Shown: piece by piece, positions 62,019 through 64,000 of the stretch | How the letters are laid out: every line of letters starts with the position of its first letter | How positions within the stretch are numbered: the stretch's first letter is position 1 | The notes under the pieces: model-generated | The model's database searches: none | What the model saw: the letters and a program-made list of their open reading frames with translations, nothing else | Told to the model about the DNA's origin: nothing | Assembly (NCBI GenBank): GCA_009782915.1 | Contig: WRIC01000006.1 | Coordinates: forward strand, 39,821 to 103,820 | Direction of reading: 5' to 3' | Source of the DNA: Propionibacteriaceae bacterium | Lineage (GTDB): Bacteria > Actinomycetota > Actinomycetes > Propionibacteriales > Propionibacteriaceae | Length of the DNA: 64,000 nt | Made by a program: the position numbers and the translations under genes

Positions 62019-63017
62019 ATGAGTACGCCACACGATGACTGGGATGATCCCACCACCGTTGAGACTACCCCTACCCCAGGAGCACTCGAACCTCCGAGCG
62101 TTTCGTCACCGATCGAGGCAATCGAACTCGACACTGGGATCATCACCTACCCTCTTCATCCGGTTGATCCACCCAAAATTGGGGACTTCTGGCCCACAGA
62201 GCGACTTTTAGCCACAGCATCAGGAGTGGCCTATCTCGCCTATGAGGACAATGCTGACAATCCCGTCATGATCGTGATGCTCAGCCAAGGGGCAGCCGAT
62301 GATCCAGCTGCTAGAGATCGCCTCGCTGGTGAGGTTGATCGCATGGACATCGATACTGTGATCGCTCGTGGAGGCCTCGACCAAGACACCGGTCGGATGG
62401 GTGACAAATACCGGTGTGAGGATGATGATCCTCATGCTGTTGATGGTTCGGCATTGTCACCGTGGGTGGCCCTTGGTTTTGATCAGTCAACGCGCGCCGT
62501 ACGCGAAGCACATCGAATATTGGCTGAGGTGGACTTGAGCTCCCAAGCTCCGCAAGGGGAGGTAGCTGGTCCCAACTATCGCCTCCACTGGGCTGATCGT
62601 TTCGCTCCTGGAGAGTCGAGGGTGTGGCCCCTTCCTTGGCCAGGGCGGCGTGATCGCGGTGGATGGGTTTCATTGCTTGCTGCGTGGTTGTTGATGCTAC
62701 TGCTGGCCGCTGTGGCTATCCTCATTGCGATACTCATCTTCTCTCAGGCGCCTGAAACATCACCACCCCCACCGATTCCCTCACAGGAAGACTCTGGTGG
62801 CGGGTCCGGCGATCCTAGCGAATCTGAATCCGGTGGAGGGCCGGATCCCAGCCCCAGCGACTCTGAGTCTGGTGGTGGAGGATCACCATCCCCATCGGAT
62901 TCCGAATCTGGTGGTGGTTCACCGTCACCTGGTGATAGTGAATCCGGTGGTGGTGGATCCCCTGGTGGTGATGAAACTGCATGGGGCGGTGGACCCAGTA
63001 CGCCCTCGCGGGTGTAG
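62019..63017 (+). CDS. membrane protein with kinase-like N-lobe and Ser/Gly/Glu/Pro-rich tail
   Basis: 332 residues from the ATG at 62019 (GTG 62016 is possible). Residues about 53-110 resemble the N-lobe of Hanks-type kinases: TERLLATASGVAYLAYEDNA in place of the glycine loop, VMIVML where VAIKxL is usual (the Lys is lost), and DPAARDRLAGEVDRMD like helix C. No catalytic loop (HRD) or DFG follows. A GPNYRLHWADRF and PLPWPGR segment precedes one helix (216-241). The C-terminal 90 residues are repeats of the SPSDSESGGGGSP type. It is probably an anchored pseudokinase-like protein with the tail outside. I do not know its function. It lies opposite moxR. Confidence 0.75.
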   Translation: MSTPHDDWDDPTTVETTPTPGALEPPSVSSPIEAIELDTGIITYPLHPVDPPKIGDFWPTERLLATASGVAYLAYEDNADNPVMIVMLSQGAADDPAARDRLAGEVDRMDIDTVIARGGLDQDTGRMGDKYRCEDDDPHAVDGSALSPWVALGFDQSTRAVREAHRILAEVDLSSQAPQGEVAGPNYRLHWADRFAPGESRVWPLPWPGRRDRGGWVSLLAAWLLMLLLAAVAILIAILIFSQAPETSPPPPIPSQEDSGGGSGDPSESESGGGPDPSPSDSESGGGGSPSPSDSESGGGSPSPGDSESGGGGSPGGDETAWGGGPSTPSRV

Positions 63018-63079
63018 GAACAGGTCAGTTTTAGGTAGTGATGGCGCAACTCCATGAATCTGGCAAGAAAGGGAAGGCT

Positions 63080-63739
63080 ATGAAGAGAACTATCGTCGTC
63101 AAAGGGATAGGTAAAGCTTCGGTTGCCCCTGATCTCCTCGTACTCGCCCTGGGCATGGACGTGGTTGATCTGGACTATGGGGAGATGATGCGCCTAGCCA
63201 CCGAAGAGTTTGAGGCAATACGTGAGGCACTGGTTGGGGTCGGCTTCCAAGCCAAGGACCTCAAAACATCGAGGTATTCCATCACCACCAAGTACGAGGG
63301 ATACCACGACGACAATAACAACTGGTTGCAGAGATTTGTTGGCTACGAGTGTTCACACAAGCTCAGTGTGGAGTTTGATCTCGATATTGAACTCCTCGGC
63401 AAGGCATTGGTCGCACTGGCTGATTCACCAGCCAATCCAACACTCAACATCCAGTTCACTATTCGGGACAAAGACGCTGTCGGTGATCTTCTCCTAGACA
63501 AGGCCATCAAGGATGCCACTAGTAAAGCCGGTGTTTTAGCCAAGGCCTCACAAGTGACTTTGGGTGAGATCATCAGCATCGACTACAACTGGGCTGAACA
63601 CCACTTCTATTCCGAAACAGACATGGCCGTGGGTGGTGCTGTCCCTCGTGGCATGGCCCTGCGTGGTGCGTCCATGGACATCGAACCCGAAGACATCGAT
63701 GTTCGTGACACCGTAGCAGTGACCTGGGCTATCCAATAA
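63080..63739 (+). CDS. SIMPL-domain protein (DUF541)
   Basis: 219 residues from the ATG at 63080, behind GGGAAGG. IVVKGIGKASVAPDLLVLALGM is the family's opening (read as VKGIGKASVAPD), followed by the KTSRYSITTKYEG block and the FEVSH-like segment YECSHKLSVEFDLD. The C-terminal half has the SKAGVLAKASQVTLGEI pattern. No signal peptide is visible, so unlike many SIMPL proteins it may be cytoplasmic. The function is unknown. It is 62 bp downstream of the kinase-like gene and probably co-transcribed. Confidence 0.85.
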   Translation: MKRTIVVKGIGKASVAPDLLVLALGMDVVDLDYGEMMRLATEEFEAIREALVGVGFQAKDLKTSRYSITTKYEGYHDDNNNWLQRFVGYECSHKLSVEFDLDIELLGKALVALADSPANPTLNIQFTIRDKDAVGDLLLDKAIKDATSKAGVLAKASQVTLGEIISIDYNWAEHHFYSETDMAVGGAVPRGMALRGASMDIEPEDIDVRDTVAVTWAIQ

Positions 63740-63780
63740 CGTGCGACCGCAACGGTTCTTTATTTCCGCCTAGTACAGTT

Positions 63781-63854
63781 CCCACCCCAATTTCGTCTTT
63801 CTGCTCCCACCGCAATTTCGTCTTTCTGCTCCCACCCAATTTCGTCTTTCTTTA
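63781..63854. repeat. 25-bp tandem repeat, three copies
   Basis: Copies at 63781, 63806 and 63831 (CCCACCNCAATTTCGTCTTTC core) differ by a base or two; the last is one base shorter and truncated. The region between the SIMPL gene and the window edge (63740-64000) has no supported gene. Two minus-strand frames are open to the edge but show no recognisable family. The repeats may mark a mobile element boundary beyond the window. Confidence 0.85.
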
Positions 63855-64000
63855 ATGGATTGTGGTTGGTCTGGGACTGACTGACAGACTGGTGTCGACC
63901 TGGATTGGTGGGAGTATGGCTCACTGTCTTTCTGACTACTTTGGTATGTCTTGGCGCAGACTTGTCTGCTTGTGCTTGTTCGGGTCGGTGCCGTCTGTGA

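Noticed and set aside
63770..64000. Minus-strand frame open to the window edge, considered as an insertion-sequence transposase end
   Set aside because: Two frames are open at once and neither shows transposase motifs; the lack of stops reflects base composition.

Overview
This window is chromosomal DNA from an actinobacterium of moderate GC content (low to mid 50s per cent by eye). The lineage call rests on gene content and order: rbpA beside an lnt/polyprenol-mannose synthase pair (the rbpA-ppm1 neighbourhood of mycobacteria), the bifunctional HisA/TrpF isomerase PriA, a yebC-ruvCAB-yajC-secD-secF-apt-rel operon, a deoD/pmmB/deoA/cdd nucleoside locus, DUF349 and SIMPL proteins, and several probable leaderless promoters. 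The very large fused activase/dehydratase protein suggests an anaerobic or facultative life. A Propionibacteriales-type organism is my best inference; the sequence does not fix the species.

Layout: 1-10.9 kb holds the 3' end of pfkA, lpd, an HTH-MurA-like fusion, pdxY, glpQ with an MFS exporter, rbpA, and a tightly overlapped metX-metW-lnt-ppm1 operon. 10.9-12.5 kb is accessory: a 47-nt perfect palindrome, tRNA-Asn, and a decayed 1.3-kb integrated island bounded by a 39-bp duplication of the tRNA 3' end. The island keeps a truncated integrase fused out of frame to a truncated RelE-like toxin, an intact Phd/YefM antitoxin and a phage-like fragment. 12.5-16.9 kb is one 1443-residue protein with two BadF/HgdC-type activase domains and a dehydratase-like part, followed by an orphan ribbon-helix-helix antitoxin and arrays of intergenic repeats.

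17.5-21.7 kb holds trpS, a PHP phosphoesterase, a beta-CASP nuclease and deoD. 21.9-31.5 kb is one nucleoside uptake and salvage operon: BMP lipoprotein, ABC ATPase, two permeases, cdd, deoA, deoC and a phosphopentose/hexose mutase. Imported nucleosides can be deaminated, phosphorolysed and their sugar phosphates interconverted or split. 31.6-36.1 kb holds aspS, hisS and a DUF349 protein. 36.1-45.2 kb is the rel-apt-sec-ruv-yebC operon, read right to left.

45.3-55.3 kb starts with tRNA-Arg and a repeat cluster, then a leftward histidine supercluster (hisI-lgt-dnaE-membrane protein-hisD-hisC-hisB-hisH-priA). hisF and the trp genes that often sit in such clusters are absent here. PriA has Gln where Arg is expected at a substrate-site position. 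55.4-63.7 kb holds an S9 peptidase, then a MoxR-DUF58-VWA-VWA-yggS operon, and opposite it a membrane protein with a kinase-like N-lobe and a Ser/Gly/Glu/Pro-rich tail, and a SIMPL-domain protein. The right edge is a 25-bp tandem repeat next to unassigned DNA.

The most notable points are the fossil tRNA-Asn island with its integrase-toxin deletion joint, the fused activase/dehydratase, a family of palindromic intergenic repeats at three loci each carrying its own tandem array, and the degenerate kinase-like protein facing moxR. I found no CRISPR array, rRNA or complete mobile element. All family assignments come from reading motifs by eye; no database search was run.
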